Shown one piece after another: positions 16,694 to 24,995 of a stretch of DNA of 57,441 nt. Under the pieces are notes generated by a model. The model did no database searches. It was not told where the DNA came from and worked only from the letters and a program-made list of their open reading frames with translations. Within the stretch, counting starts at the first letter, position 1. Each line of letters opens with the position of its first letter. The DNA lies in contig CAMIME010000010.1 of NCBI GenBank assembly GCA_946221035.1, forward strand, positions 1 to 57,441. The letters are read 5' to 3'. The DNA comes from an uncultured Campylobacter sp. GTDB lineage: Bacteria > Actinomycetota > Actinomycetes > Mycobacteriales > Mycobacteriaceae. Both the position numbers and the translations under genes were made by a program.

Positions 16694-17578
16694 GTGCACA
16701 AGGAACCGCTGCTTGCCGACGTCGCGCGCATGACCTCCCCGCCCGCCGACGCAACCCCCGCCTCGAAGTCCAAGACCTTCGGCCGCGCCTGGGCTGACCT
16801 GGTCCGCGGCTGGGGCCAGCACGAACTGTGGCTGCAGCTGGGGTGGCAGGACATCAAGCAGCGCTACCGGCGCTCCACGCTGGGCCCGTTGTGGATCACC
16901 ATCGCCACCGGCGTCATGTCGCTCGCGCTCGGCCTGCTGTACTCCATGCTGTTCCAGATTTCGGTGGCGGGTTTTTTGCCCCACGTCACCGTCGGCTTCA
17001 TCATCTGGGGGTTCATCTCCGGGTGCATCAAGGACGGCGCGAACGTGTTCATCGAGAACGAGGGGCTGATCAAGCAGCTGCCCTCGGCGCTATCGGTGCA
17101 CGTGTACCGCCTGGTGTGGCGCCAGCTGCTGTTCCTCGCCCACAACATGGTCATCTGGCTGCTGCTAGTGATCATCTTCCGCATCCCCCTCGGCCTGAAC
17201 CTGCTGCTTTTCATCCCCGGGCTATTCCTACTGGTGGTAAACGGCGTGTGGGTCGCCATGTTCTTCGGCATGGTGGCAACGAGGTTCCGCGACGTCGCGC
17301 CGCTGCTCGAAGCCCTGGTCCAGCTGCTGTTCTACGTCACCCCGATCGTGTGGACGACGTCGACGTTGAAGGAGCAGGGCGGAGCCGTCGAGAAGCGGGC
17401 GCTGCTCGCGGAGATCAACCCGCTGTTCCACTACCTCGAGATCGTGCGCGCGCCGCTGATCGGCAACGACGTGGCCGCCTACCACTGGGTTGTGGTGCTG
17501 GCCTGCACGGTCGTGGGCGTGCTGGTGACCCTGTTGGCCATGAAACGTTGGCGCTTCCGCGTCCCCTACTGGGTTTAG
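16694..17578 (+). CDS. wzm: ABC-2 type polysaccharide exporter permease (Wzm-like, galactan export)
   Basis: 294 aa, six predicted membrane segments, with the cytoplasmic coupling motif IKQRYRRSTLGPLW typical of Wzm/TagG permeases. It forms an operon with the ATPase 9 bp downstream and GlfT1, matching Rv3783/Rv3781/Rv3782, the exporter of lipid-linked galactan. GTG 16694 is chosen because TAGGGT (16681-16686) lies 7 nt before it; ATG 16730 is an alternative. The product should sit in the inner membrane and move the decaprenyl-linked galactan outwards. Confidence 0.9.
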   Translation: MHKEPLLADVARMTSPPADATPASKSKTFGRAWADLVRGWGQHELWLQLGWQDIKQRYRRSTLGPLWITIATGVMSLALGLLYSMLFQISVAGFLPHVTVGFIIWGFISGCIKDGANVFIENEGLIKQLPSALSVHVYRLVWRQLLFLAHNMVIWLLLVIIFRIPLGLNLLLFIPGLFLLVVNGVWVAMFFGMVATRFRDVAPLLEALVQLLFYVTPIVWTTSTLKEQGGAVEKRALLAEINPLFHYLEIVRAPLIGNDVAAYHWVVVLACTVVGVLVTLLAMKRWRFRVPYWV

Positions 17579-17587
17579 GAGTCTCCC

Positions 17588-18385
17588 TTGGTTTCCATCG
17601 ACACCTACAACGCCTGCGTCGACTTCCCCATCTTCGACGCCAAATCCCGCTCGCTGAAGAAGGCGGTGATGTCGTCTGCCGGCGGCAAGATTGGCAAGAA
17701 CGACTCCAACACCGTGGTCGTCGAGGCGCTTCGCGACATCAACCTGCACCTGCGGGAGGGTGACCGCGTCGGCCTCGTCGGCCACAACGGCGCGGGCAAA
17801 TCGACCCTGCTCAGGCTGCTGTCCGGCATCTACGAACCCACGCGCGGCGTCGCCGACGTCCGCGGCCGCGTCGCCCCCGTCTTCGACCTCGGTGTGGGCA
17901 TGGACCCGGAAATCTCGGGCTACGAAAACATCATCATCCGCGGCCTCTTTTTGGGCCAGACGCGCAAGCAGATGAAGGCCAAGATGGACGAGATCGCCGA
18001 ATTTTCCGAGCTCGGCGACTACCTGAGCATGCCGCTGCGCACCTACTCCACCGGCATGCGCGTGCGCCTCGCGCTGGGCGTGGTCACCTCCATCGAGCCG
18101 GAGATTTTGCTTCTCGACGAAGGCATCGGCGCCGTCGACGCCGCCTTCATGGCCAAGGCCCGGATCCGACTGGCCGAGATGGTGGAGCGCTCCGGCATCC
18201 TCGTCTTCGCCTCCCACTCCAACGACTTCCTGGCCCAGCTGTGCACAACGGCGCTGTGGGTGGACAAGGGCGAGATCAGGAAGGCCGGCCTGGTCACCGA
18301 CGTGGTGGAGGCGTACGAGGGCCCAGAGGCGGGCGCCTACGTGGGCGAGCTGGTGGAGCGCTTCCACGGGCCGGAAGTTCCGTGA
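17588..18385 (+). CDS. wzt: ABC exporter ATPase (Wzt-like, galactan export)
   Basis: 265 aa. Walker A GHNGAGKST (65-73), signature YSTGMRVRLA, Walker B ILLLDEGIGAVD and switch ASHS are intact. The GAV-D version of the D-loop and the short C-terminus without a carbohydrate-binding domain fit the Rv3781 type, not O-antigen Wzt proteins with a large C-terminal domain. The start is TTG 17588 behind TAGGAG at 6 nt; the TAG is the stop codon of the permease gene. It powers the permease encoded just upstream. Confidence 0.92.
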   Translation: MVSIDTYNACVDFPIFDAKSRSLKKAVMSSAGGKIGKNDSNTVVVEALRDINLHLREGDRVGLVGHNGAGKSTLLRLLSGIYEPTRGVADVRGRVAPVFDLGVGMDPEISGYENIIIRGLFLGQTRKQMKAKMDEIAEFSELGDYLSMPLRTYSTGMRVRLALGVVTSIEPEILLLDEGIGAVDAAFMAKARIRLAEMVERSGILVFASHSNDFLAQLCTTALWVDKGEIRKAGLVTDVVEAYEGPEAGAYVGELVERFHGPEVP

Positions 18386-18399
18386 CAGAATAAACACCC

Positions 18400-19311
18400 A
18401 TGAGCTCCAACGACATCCAGCTTGATCCGGGCGGGAAGACTGCCGCGGTCATTGTCACCCACAAACGGGCGGAGCTGCTCCGACACTCGCTGGAGATGGT
18501 CGCGGGACAGACGCACCCGGTGGATTGGGTGATCGTGGTGGACAACGGGGCGGAAGACCAGGTCAAAGACATGGTCACTGCCCTAGAACACGGCATCTAC
18601 CTGCCCAGCAAGACCAACCTCGGCGGCGCCGGCGGGTTCGCCTACGGCTTCCTGCACGCACTGGCCTTGGGCGCGGACGCAATCTGGTGCGCGGACGACG
18701 ACGGCCGCCCCGCCGACAACCGGGTGCTTGAGACCCTGTTCAAGATGGCCGCCGCGCACGGTTTGGCGGAGGTCTCCCCGCTGGTGGTCAACATCGAAGA
18801 CCCCGAGAAGCTCGCGTTTCCCCTGAGGCAGGGCACGACCTGGCACCGCAAAAAAGCGGAGCTCGAGGGGGAATTTCTGCCGCAGTACGCGAGCCTGTTC
18901 AACGGTGCGTTGATCAGCGCGAAGCTGATGGAGCGCATTGGGGTGCCGGATTACCGCCTCTTCATCCGGGGCGACGAGGTGGAGTACCACCGCCGCCTAT
19001 CGCAGAGCGGGGCGAAGTACGGCACGGCGCTGACCACGGCGTACTTGCACCCGGACGGCTCCGGCGAGTTCCACCCCATCATGGGCGGGCGCGCCCACGC
19101 GCAGTTCCCGGACAACCCCACGAAGCGTTACTTCACGTACCGCAACCGCGGCTACATCATCACCCAGCGCGGGATGTGGAAGATGCAGGCCCAGGAGCTG
19201 GTCCGTTTCGGCTGGTTCTTCCTGCTGCAGAGGAAGGACCCGAAAGCGTTCATTCAGTGGCTGCGGCTACTGAAGATGGGGGCACGGGAGGATTTCCGCC
19301 GCCCGGATTAG
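18400..19311 (+). CDS. glfT1: Galactofuranosyltransferase GlfT1 (Rv3782-like)
   Basis: 303 aa, nearly the length of M. tuberculosis GlfT1 (304 aa). GT2 fold: AVIVTHKR start, VVDNGAED, then the metal-binding ADDDGRP and the acceptor region with FIRGDEVEYHRR. It adds the first galactofuranose residues from UDP-Galf to the rhamnosyl-GlcNAc-PP-decaprenyl linker on the cytoplasmic face. It follows the exporter ATPase by 14 bp. The last 62 bp overlap the convergent GtrA-family gene. Confidence 0.92.
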   Translation: MSSNDIQLDPGGKTAAVIVTHKRAELLRHSLEMVAGQTHPVDWVIVVDNGAEDQVKDMVTALEHGIYLPSKTNLGGAGGFAYGFLHALALGADAIWCADDDGRPADNRVLETLFKMAAAHGLAEVSPLVVNIEDPEKLAFPLRQGTTWHRKKAELEGEFLPQYASLFNGALISAKLMERIGVPDYRLFIRGDEVEYHRRLSQSGAKYGTALTTAYLHPDGSGEFHPIMGGRAHAQFPDNPTKRYFTYRNRGYIITQRGMWKMQAQELVRFGWFFLLQRKDPKAFIQWLRLLKMGAREDFRRPD

Positions 19312-19753
19312 AGGGCTCCCGCTTCTCGACGATCTTCGTTTCCCTCTTAAAAATCACATGCCGCTGCAGTTCAAAATTGGTCACGGTGGCTACGCCCTGC
19401 GCGATCACGAACGAGACGAGGTCCTTCCACGGGTTGACCATGCCGAGGGCGGCAAGCGGCGCGTCGGTGATGCGGTAGAGGAGGATCTGCACCGCGAACG
19501 TCACGCCGTAGAGCAAAAAGACCGCACCGGCCTTCTTGGCGTCGACCTGGGCCTTGAACGCAAAGCGCGAGTTCAGCAGGTATGCGGCGATGGTGCCGAA
19601 GACCCAGCCCACAGCCTTGGACACTTCGCGCTGCAGGCCCATCCCTTCGTTCAGGGAGTAGGTGATGCCGAAGTCGAGGACGGCGCAGCCCACGCCGATG
19701 ACCAGGAACGGAATGAGCTGCTTTTTTAAGGAAGCCGTTGATGCCACGGGCAT
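19250..19753 (-). CDS. GtrA-family membrane protein (Rv3789-like)
   Basis: 167 aa with four predicted membrane helices (FLVIGVGCAVLDFGITY at the start, then VFGTIAAYLLNSRFAF, the family hallmark with the conserved Asn-x-x-Phe). In mycobacteria the equivalent protein is linked to decaprenylphospho-arabinose handling or recruiting of arabinosyltransferases; flippase function is debated. It has a Pro/Ser-rich cytoplasmic tail of about 20 residues, which is exactly the part encoded opposite the end of glfT1. It lies 5 bp from the upstream unknown gene on the same strand. Confidence 0.88.
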   Translation of the reverse strand: MPVASTASLKKQLIPFLVIGVGCAVLDFGITYSLNEGMGLQREVSKAVGWVFGTIAAYLLNSRFAFKAQVDAKKAGAVFLLYGVTFAVQILLYRITDAPLAALGMVNPWKDLVSFVIAQGVATVTNFELQRHVIFKRETKIVEKREPSNPGGGNPPVPPSSVAAATE

Positions 19754-19758
19754 TTACC

Positions 19759-20568
19759 CTACCCGCGGCGGATCAGCCCCCGGTACACCTCCAGCATGTG
19801 CGCGGGCGTGCGCGGGCCCGCGATGGCGCCGAGGAGCGTCAGAGACCCCTGCGCGAGCTCGCGCATCTCGCGCACACCGGTGCCCTCCCACCCGAGCGAC
19901 GCCATGATCCCCTCAGCGATGTGGGCGGTTTCCGGCTCATCGAAACAGCACATCGCCGCAATGACCAGCGACCAGAACGCGTCGCGGGCCTTGGGGTGGG
20001 TTTCGACGGGGAGGTTGGACAGGGAGTCGTCGATAAGCGTGGGCCCCTGTAAGTCGAGCGCCTGGACGAGGGGGTAGAAGTCGTGGTGGCTCGCGCGGCG
20101 GGCGAGGCGGACGAGCTCGGGGCGCACGGCCGAGCTCCAATCCTCCTGCTGCCCGATGAGGCGCCGGTTTACTTTGGCCAGGTCGAAGGGGATGTCGCCG
20201 AACGTGCCGGAGCCAGCGACGCAGACGGACGGCGGGGTGGACTCGTCGCGCGGGTAAACGTCCGCGAGCTGCATCTCGAAGGACCACAGGCCCCAGGAAA
20301 AGTGCGTCGAGGCGCCCGTCCGCGGCAGCACGTCGCGCAGTTCACTTAACGACGCTTCGTTGCTGGCCACCTCCCCATCAATCCCGAACACGGCGGCGAC
20401 GACACGGCAGCACTCGCCGATAGTGGTCGAGTCGTTGATGCCCACCCAGCGGTAAATCACCTCGTCCGACACCAGGCCCACGCGCACCATGAGCGTGTCG
20501 CCGACGCCGCGGTCGACGAGGCGGATCACCGGCGCAAGGTGCTCTGCTTGCCAAAGGGTGCTGGACAT
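19759..20568 (-). CDS. Hypothetical protein, remote pRiA4b ORF-3-like pattern
   Basis: 269 aa from ATG 20568, supported by TATATT (20576-20581) 7 nt upstream; a second ATG at 20595 would add 9 residues. No signal peptide or membrane segment. The middle part (WGLWSFEMQLADVYPRD, then PPSVCVAGSG) resembles the pattern of pRiA4b ORF-3/IS1096 TnpR-like domains (FGDxWxHxIxVE followed by PxCxxG), but the match is weak. The C-terminal half is helical. It is divergent from a 75-aa gene over only 25 bp and is upstream of the GtrA gene, so it probably shares its transcript. Function is not known. Confidence 0.75.
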   Translation of the reverse strand: MSSTLWQAEHLAPVIRLVDRGVGDTLMVRVGLVSDEVIYRWVGINDSTTIGECCRVVAAVFGIDGEVASNEASLSELRDVLPRTGASTHFSWGLWSFEMQLADVYPRDESTPPSVCVAGSGTFGDIPFDLAKVNRRLIGQQEDWSSAVRPELVRLARRASHHDFYPLVQALDLQGPTLIDDSLSNLPVETHPKARDAFWSLVIAAMCCFDEPETAHIAEGIMASLGWEGTGVREMRELAQGSLTLLGAIAGPRTPAHMLEVYRGLIRRG

Positions 20569-20593
20569 GGCGCCCAATATAGGCTGAATTTTC
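20569..20593. promoter_or_regulatory. 25-bp divergent promoter pair, both leaderless
   Basis: To the left TATATT (20576-20581, minus strand) ends 7 nt before ATG 20568. To the right TAGGCT (20580-20585) lies 8 nt before ATG 20594. The two -10 boxes overlap, so the two transcripts should compete for RNA polymerase. Confidence 0.5.
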
Positions 20594-20821
20594 ATGAGGA
20601 AGCACTACCAAGGCGACGACCCGGACGCGATCCACGAGGCCGCGCAGCGCACCGACGCCCCGTTGTCCGACTTCATGGTCCGCCTCATGGCGCAGGAGTT
20701 GCCGTTCGTGGATTCGAAGGGCAGGACCCGGATTTATGAGATTCTGCGTGAACATGAGGGTCCTGTGATTTCGAGCCAAGAGGAGCTGCCCGCGGAGATT
20801 CGCGAAATCATGGACCTTTAG
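20594..20821 (+). CDS. Small hypothetical protein, 75 aa
   Basis: An acidic, probably helical protein with no signal peptide or membrane segment. The C-terminal half contains IYEILREHEGPVIS and ends in REIMDL. No recognised family; nothing indicates a toxin or antitoxin partner. It is just upstream of dprE1, whose -10 box begins 6 nt after this stop codon, so dprE1 can be expressed from its own promoter as well as by readthrough. Confidence 0.65.
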   Translation: MRKHYQGDDPDAIHEAAQRTDAPLSDFMVRLMAQELPFVDSKGRTRIYEILREHEGPVISSQEELPAEIREIMDL

Positions 20822-20840
20822 CGTGGGTAGGGTGGTGTGC

Positions 20841-22226
20841 ATGGCAAACCAGTTGCACACTGAAACCAAATCCCTCCACGGCTGGGGGCGCACCGCACCC
20901 TCGACCGCGCAGGTGCTGTCCACCCCGGACGTGGAGGAGATCGCCCGCGCCGTGCAGTTCGCGGGCGAATCCGGCCGCGGCGTCATCGCTCGTGGCATGG
21001 GCCGCTCCTACGGCGACCCGGCCCAAAACGGCGGCGGCCTGGTGGTGGATATGACACCGCTGAACCGCATCCACTCCATCGACCCGGACACCGGCATCGT
21101 CGATGTGGATGCCGGCGTGACGCTGGATCAGCTGATGAAGGCCGCGCTGCCGTACGGCCTGTGGGTTCCGGTGCTGCCCGGCACGCGCCAGGTGACCATC
21201 GGCGGCGCCATCGGCCCCGACATCCACGGCAAGAACCACCACTCCGCCGGTTCGTTCGGAGACCACGTGCTGTCCATGGAGCTTCTGGTGGCGGACGGGC
21301 GCGTGCTGCACATCGAGCCGGAGGGCGAGACCTCCGAGCTGTTCTGGGCCACCGTCGGCGGCATGGGGCTGACCGGCATCATCCTGCGGGCGCGCATCCA
21401 GATGACGTTCACGGAGACGGCCTACTTCATCTCCGACACCGACCGCACGGACACGTTGGATGAGACGATCGCGATCCACTCCGACGGCTCCGAGGTCAAC
21501 TACACCTATTCTTCCGCCTGGTTCGACGCGATCTCCGGCCCGCCGAAGACGGGTCGCTCCACGATCTCCCGCGGCTCGCTTGCCACCCTGGACCAGCTGA
21601 AGGAGTACGCGCCGAAGCTGGCCAAGGACCCGCTGAAGTTCAACGCGCCGCAGCTGATGACGGTGCCCGACATCTTCCCGTCCTGGACCATGAACAAGCT
21701 CTCGCTCATGGCCATCGGCGAGGCGTACTACCTGATGGGCTCGCCCTCGCGCAACGACATCAAAAACCTCACGCAGTTCTACCAACCGCTCGACCTGATC
21801 GGCGAGTGGAACCGCGGCTACGGCCCCGCGGGCTTCTTGCAGTACCAGTTCGTGGTGCCCACGGACGCGGTTGAGCCGTTCAAGGACATCATCTACGACA
21901 TCCAGTCGTCCGGCCACTACTCCGCCCTCAACGTGTTCAAGCTGTTCGGCGAGGGTAACCGGGCGCCGCTGTCCTACCCGATGAAGGGCTGGAACGTGTG
22001 CGTCGACTTCCCAATTAGAAAGGGCCTGGGCGAGTTCCTCGACCGCCTCGACGACCAGGTCATGCAGTTCGGCGGCCGCCTTTACCTGGCGAAAGAGTCG
22101 CGTACCTCCGCCGAGAAGTTCCACAAGATGTACCCGGGGATGGCTGGCTGGCTTGAGACCCGCCGCGCGATCGACCCGACCGGTGTCTTCGCCTCCGACA
22201 TGTCCCGCCGACTCGAGCTCAACTAA
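20841..22226 (+). CDS. dprE1: Decaprenylphosphoryl-beta-D-ribose 2'-oxidase DprE1
   Basis: 461 aa from ATG 20841, equal to the M. tuberculosis protein; TAGGGT (20828-20833) lies 7 nt upstream, so the mRNA is probably leaderless. FAD-binding VAO-type N-domain with RGMGRSYGDPA and IHGKNHHSAGSFG; H129 and K131 correspond to H132/K134 of the mycobacterial enzyme. Cys 387 (WNVCVDF), the residue attacked by benzothiazinones, and Lys 418 are conserved at identical numbers. It oxidises DPR to the 2'-keto intermediate that DprE2 reduces, giving decaprenylphospho-arabinose, the donor for AftA and Emb. It acts at the cytoplasmic membrane or periplasm. dprE2 follows after 24 bp. Confidence 0.97.
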   Translation: MANQLHTETKSLHGWGRTAPSTAQVLSTPDVEEIARAVQFAGESGRGVIARGMGRSYGDPAQNGGGLVVDMTPLNRIHSIDPDTGIVDVDAGVTLDQLMKAALPYGLWVPVLPGTRQVTIGGAIGPDIHGKNHHSAGSFGDHVLSMELLVADGRVLHIEPEGETSELFWATVGGMGLTGIILRARIQMTFTETAYFISDTDRTDTLDETIAIHSDGSEVNYTYSSAWFDAISGPPKTGRSTISRGSLATLDQLKEYAPKLAKDPLKFNAPQLMTVPDIFPSWTMNKLSLMAIGEAYYLMGSPSRNDIKNLTQFYQPLDLIGEWNRGYGPAGFLQYQFVVPTDAVEPFKDIIYDIQSSGHYSALNVFKLFGEGNRAPLSYPMKGWNVCVDFPIRKGLGEFLDRLDDQVMQFGGRLYLAKESRTSAEKFHKMYPGMAGWLETRRAIDPTGVFASDMSRRLELN

Positions 22227-22250
22227 CTCGATCTCAATCAAGGAGAACCC

Positions 22251-23015
22251 ATGCTTAACGCAGTAGGCCAAGCCCAGCACATCCTCCTCCTCGGCGGCAC
22301 GAGCGAGATCGGCCTCGCCATCGTGGAGGAATTCGCCTCCCGCGGCGGAAACCCGACCGTCACCCTCGCAGCACGGAGCACTTCACCGCGTATCGACGCC
22401 TCCGTCGCCGCCGTCCAGGCCACCGGCGCCGGCCACGTCCGGCTGATCGATTTCGACGCCACCGCCTTCGACACCCACCCCGCCGTGGTGGAAGCCGCCT
22501 TCGCGGACGGCGACGTTGACGTGGCCATCATCGCCTTCGGCACCCTGGGCGATCAGGAGCAGCTGTGGCAGGACCAGGCCGCAGCCGTGGAGTCCGCGCA
22601 GATGAACTTCACCGCACCCATGTCCGTTGCGGTGCTCGTGGGCCAGGAGATGAAGCGCCAGGGCCACGGCACCATCATCGGCCTGTCCTCCGTGGCTGGC
22701 CAGCGCGTGCGCCGCTCCAACTTTGTCTACGGCGCCTCGAAGGCCGGCATCGACGGCTTCTACCTGCAGCTGGGCGAGGCGCTGCGTGATTCCGGTGTCC
22801 AGGTGACCGTCGTCCGCCCCGGCCAGGTGCGCACGAAGATGACGGAGGGCCTCGATGAAGCCCCCCTGACAGTGAACAAGGAGGACGTGGCCAAGGCGAC
22901 CGTGGAGGCAGCGCTCAGCGGCAAGGACAGCGTCTTCGTACACAAGCTATTCGGGCCGATTTCGCTGGTGCTGAAGGCCATCCCGGCCCCGATCATGCGG
23001 AAGCTGAACTTCTAG
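22251..23015 (+). CDS. dprE2: Decaprenylphosphoryl-2-keto-ribose reductase DprE2
   Basis: 254 aa short-chain dehydrogenase. NADH-binding GGTSEIG is at residues 15-21, catalytic YGASK at 160-164 and a Ser in GLSSVAG about 14 residues before it. AAGGAGA lies about 4 nt before ATG 22251. It reduces the 2-keto product of DprE1 to decaprenylphospho-arabinose; the pair acts as one epimerase. The C-terminal region LVLKAIPAPIM is hydrophobic and may bind the membrane or DprE1. Confidence 0.96.
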   Translation: MLNAVGQAQHILLLGGTSEIGLAIVEEFASRGGNPTVTLAARSTSPRIDASVAAVQATGAGHVRLIDFDATAFDTHPAVVEAAFADGDVDVAIIAFGTLGDQEQLWQDQAAAVESAQMNFTAPMSVAVLVGQEMKRQGHGTIIGLSSVAGQRVRRSNFVYGASKAGIDGFYLQLGEALRDSGVQVTVVRPGQVRTKMTEGLDEAPLTVNKEDVAKATVEAALSGKDSVFVHKLFGPISLVLKAIPAPIMRKLNF

Positions 23016-23077
23016 CCTTTGCAGCCCTAACCCGCGAGGTGGGGTGAGTGTCGGGGGCGTATGCGAAACTGTTACGC

Positions 23078-24985
23078 ATGACCACAGTCGCTCCCCTGAG
23101 CCATGATCACGCGTCCGAGTATCACCCGGACGCCCTGCCCACCGCCCAAACCGCGTGGCGCTCCCTCGCCGCAGGTCTCGTAGGCGGTGTGCTCGCGTTG
23201 GTGGCGTGGTTTGTCATGCACTCGGTGTCGCTGCCAGCGTTCAATACGTCGATGGTGACCCGAGCACTGTCCACCGCCGGCTCGTTCGTCTTGATTGCGT
23301 TGGCGTCCGCTTTGGCGGTGGTGTGGATGCGGGGGAAGAGGCACGCCATCATTCCCGCGGTGTTGGATCTGGTGCCGGCGGGGTTGGTGGTGACGTCCCT
23401 GGGCATCCCCCTTTCCGCCACCAAGCTGTGGCTCGACGGCATTCAGGTGGACCAGGGGTTTCGCACCCAGTTCCTTTCCAGGATGGCGGAGACCGCGTCC
23501 CACGCCGACATGTCCTATAAGGATCTGCCCACCTTCTACCCGATGGGTTGGTTCTGGCTCGGAGGGCGCATGGCCAACCTTCTGGGGATGCAGGGGTGGG
23601 AGGTGTACCAACCGTGGGCGCTGGTCACTCTGGCTGCGGCTGCGGCGATGCTCACGCCGATCTGGCGCCACCTCACCGGTTCCCTTCCCACCGGGGCGGC
23701 GATCGCCGTGGTGACCACGGCCGTGGTGATCACGCTCACGCCGGATGAGCCGTACGCCGCTGTCGTGGCGATGTTTCTGCCTGCTGCGGCTGTGCTGGCG
23801 TACCGAGCCCTGTCTGGTTCTTGGGCGGCAACGTGGGCGCTCGCAGCCTACCTGGGCGTTTCCGCTACGTTCTACACCCTGTTCACCGCCATCGGGGCGC
23901 TGACGGTTGTGGTACTGGCCGTCATCCTGTTCTTCGCCCACGAGCACTCCATCGTCCCGATAAAGCACCTGTTCGTGGTTGGGTTCACCTCCCTGGCCAT
24001 TGCGGCGGTGGCGTGGGGGCCGTACCTGTGGCGTTACGTAACCGGGTCCGAGTCGCCCGAATCCGCGGCGAACCACTTCCTGCCCAGCGATGGCACGCTC
24101 TTTCCCGTTCCTTTCTTCTCCTTGTCGCTGGTGGGGTTGCTCTCGCTTGTGGGAATCGTCGAATTGGTGCGGCGCGTTCGGCAGCCGGAGGTGGCGTCGA
24201 TAGGCATGGCGATAGCGGTGAGCTATCTCTGGGTGCTGGCGTCGATGGCGATCACGCTGCTGGGAACCTCCCTGCTCGGATTCCGCATCGAGGTGCTGGT
24301 TGTTGCGCTGTTTGCCACGCTCGGCGTGATCGGTGTGGCGGATTTCGGGCTCAACGGTTTGCGGGCACTCGCCGTGGACCGGCAGGTGTTGGCCACCGTT
24401 CTCGTGGTGCTCATGGGCGCGGGGGCGTTGCACATGGTGCAGCAGATCCCGGTAGAAAACGAGAAGCACATCGACCAGGCGTACGCCGACACCGACGGCA
24501 ACGGCGAGCGCGCGGACCGTTTCCCGCCGGACGCCGCACGCTACTACGCGGAAATTACCCAGTTCTTGAAAGACCACGGGCAGATGCCGAACGAGGCAGT
24601 GATCTACACCGACGAGATCAACTACATGGCGTACAACCCCTACTTCGGCTTCAACGCCTTTACCAGCCATTACGCCAACCCGCTCGGTGAGTACGAGCAG
24701 CGCAACGACGAGCTGAAGAAGTGGGCAGAGCTGTCCTATAAGGACGGGGCGGAGATGACCAAGGCGATGGATGAATCCCCGTGGCAAGCACCCGCGGCCT
24801 TCATTTTCCGCGGCGACTTGAACAAGGACAGCCAGTTCAAGACCCACGTGGCCCACGACATCTACCCCAGCCAGCCCAACGTGCGCTACGAGGCCGTGAA
24901 CTTCAGCCCCGAGGGCTTCGACAACGCGAGCTGGGACGTCGAAGAGATCGGCCCGTTCGCGGTCTGTGTCCGAACCGGAAAGTAA
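23078..24985 (+). CDS. aftA: Arabinofuranosyltransferase AftA
   Basis: 635 aa (mycobacterial AftA about 643). GT-C type with about eleven membrane helices and a soluble C-terminal periplasmic domain (about residues 470-635). Conserved blocks include GIPLSATKLWLDGIQVDQGFR, PTFYPMGWFW and the C-terminal YTDTDGNGERADRFPP and ANPLGEYEQR. It transfers the first arabinofuranose from decaprenylphospho-arabinose to the galactan. ATG 23078 is preferred; GTG 23048 would add ten residues. The emb gene starts within about 10 bp after the stop codon. Confidence 0.94.
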   Translation: MTTVAPLSHDHASEYHPDALPTAQTAWRSLAAGLVGGVLALVAWFVMHSVSLPAFNTSMVTRALSTAGSFVLIALASALAVVWMRGKRHAIIPAVLDLVPAGLVVTSLGIPLSATKLWLDGIQVDQGFRTQFLSRMAETASHADMSYKDLPTFYPMGWFWLGGRMANLLGMQGWEVYQPWALVTLAAAAAMLTPIWRHLTGSLPTGAAIAVVTTAVVITLTPDEPYAAVVAMFLPAAAVLAYRALSGSWAATWALAAYLGVSATFYTLFTAIGALTVVVLAVILFFAHEHSIVPIKHLFVVGFTSLAIAAVAWGPYLWRYVTGSESPESAANHFLPSDGTLFPVPFFSLSLVGLLSLVGIVELVRRVRQPEVASIGMAIAVSYLWVLASMAITLLGTSLLGFRIEVLVVALFATLGVIGVADFGLNGLRALAVDRQVLATVLVVLMGAGALHMVQQIPVENEKHIDQAYADTDGNGERADRFPPDAARYYAEITQFLKDHGQMPNEAVIYTDEINYMAYNPYFGFNAFTSHYANPLGEYEQRNDELKKWAELSYKDGAEMTKAMDESPWQAPAAFIFRGDLNKDSQFKTHVAHDIYPSQPNVRYEAVNFSPEGFDNASWDVEEIGPFAVCVRTGK

Positions 24986-24995
24986 GGTGTCCGCT

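Noticed and set aside
20594..20821. Toxin-antitoxin member
   Set aside because: The 75-aa product has no toxin or antitoxin motif and no small partner gene in the same orientation.
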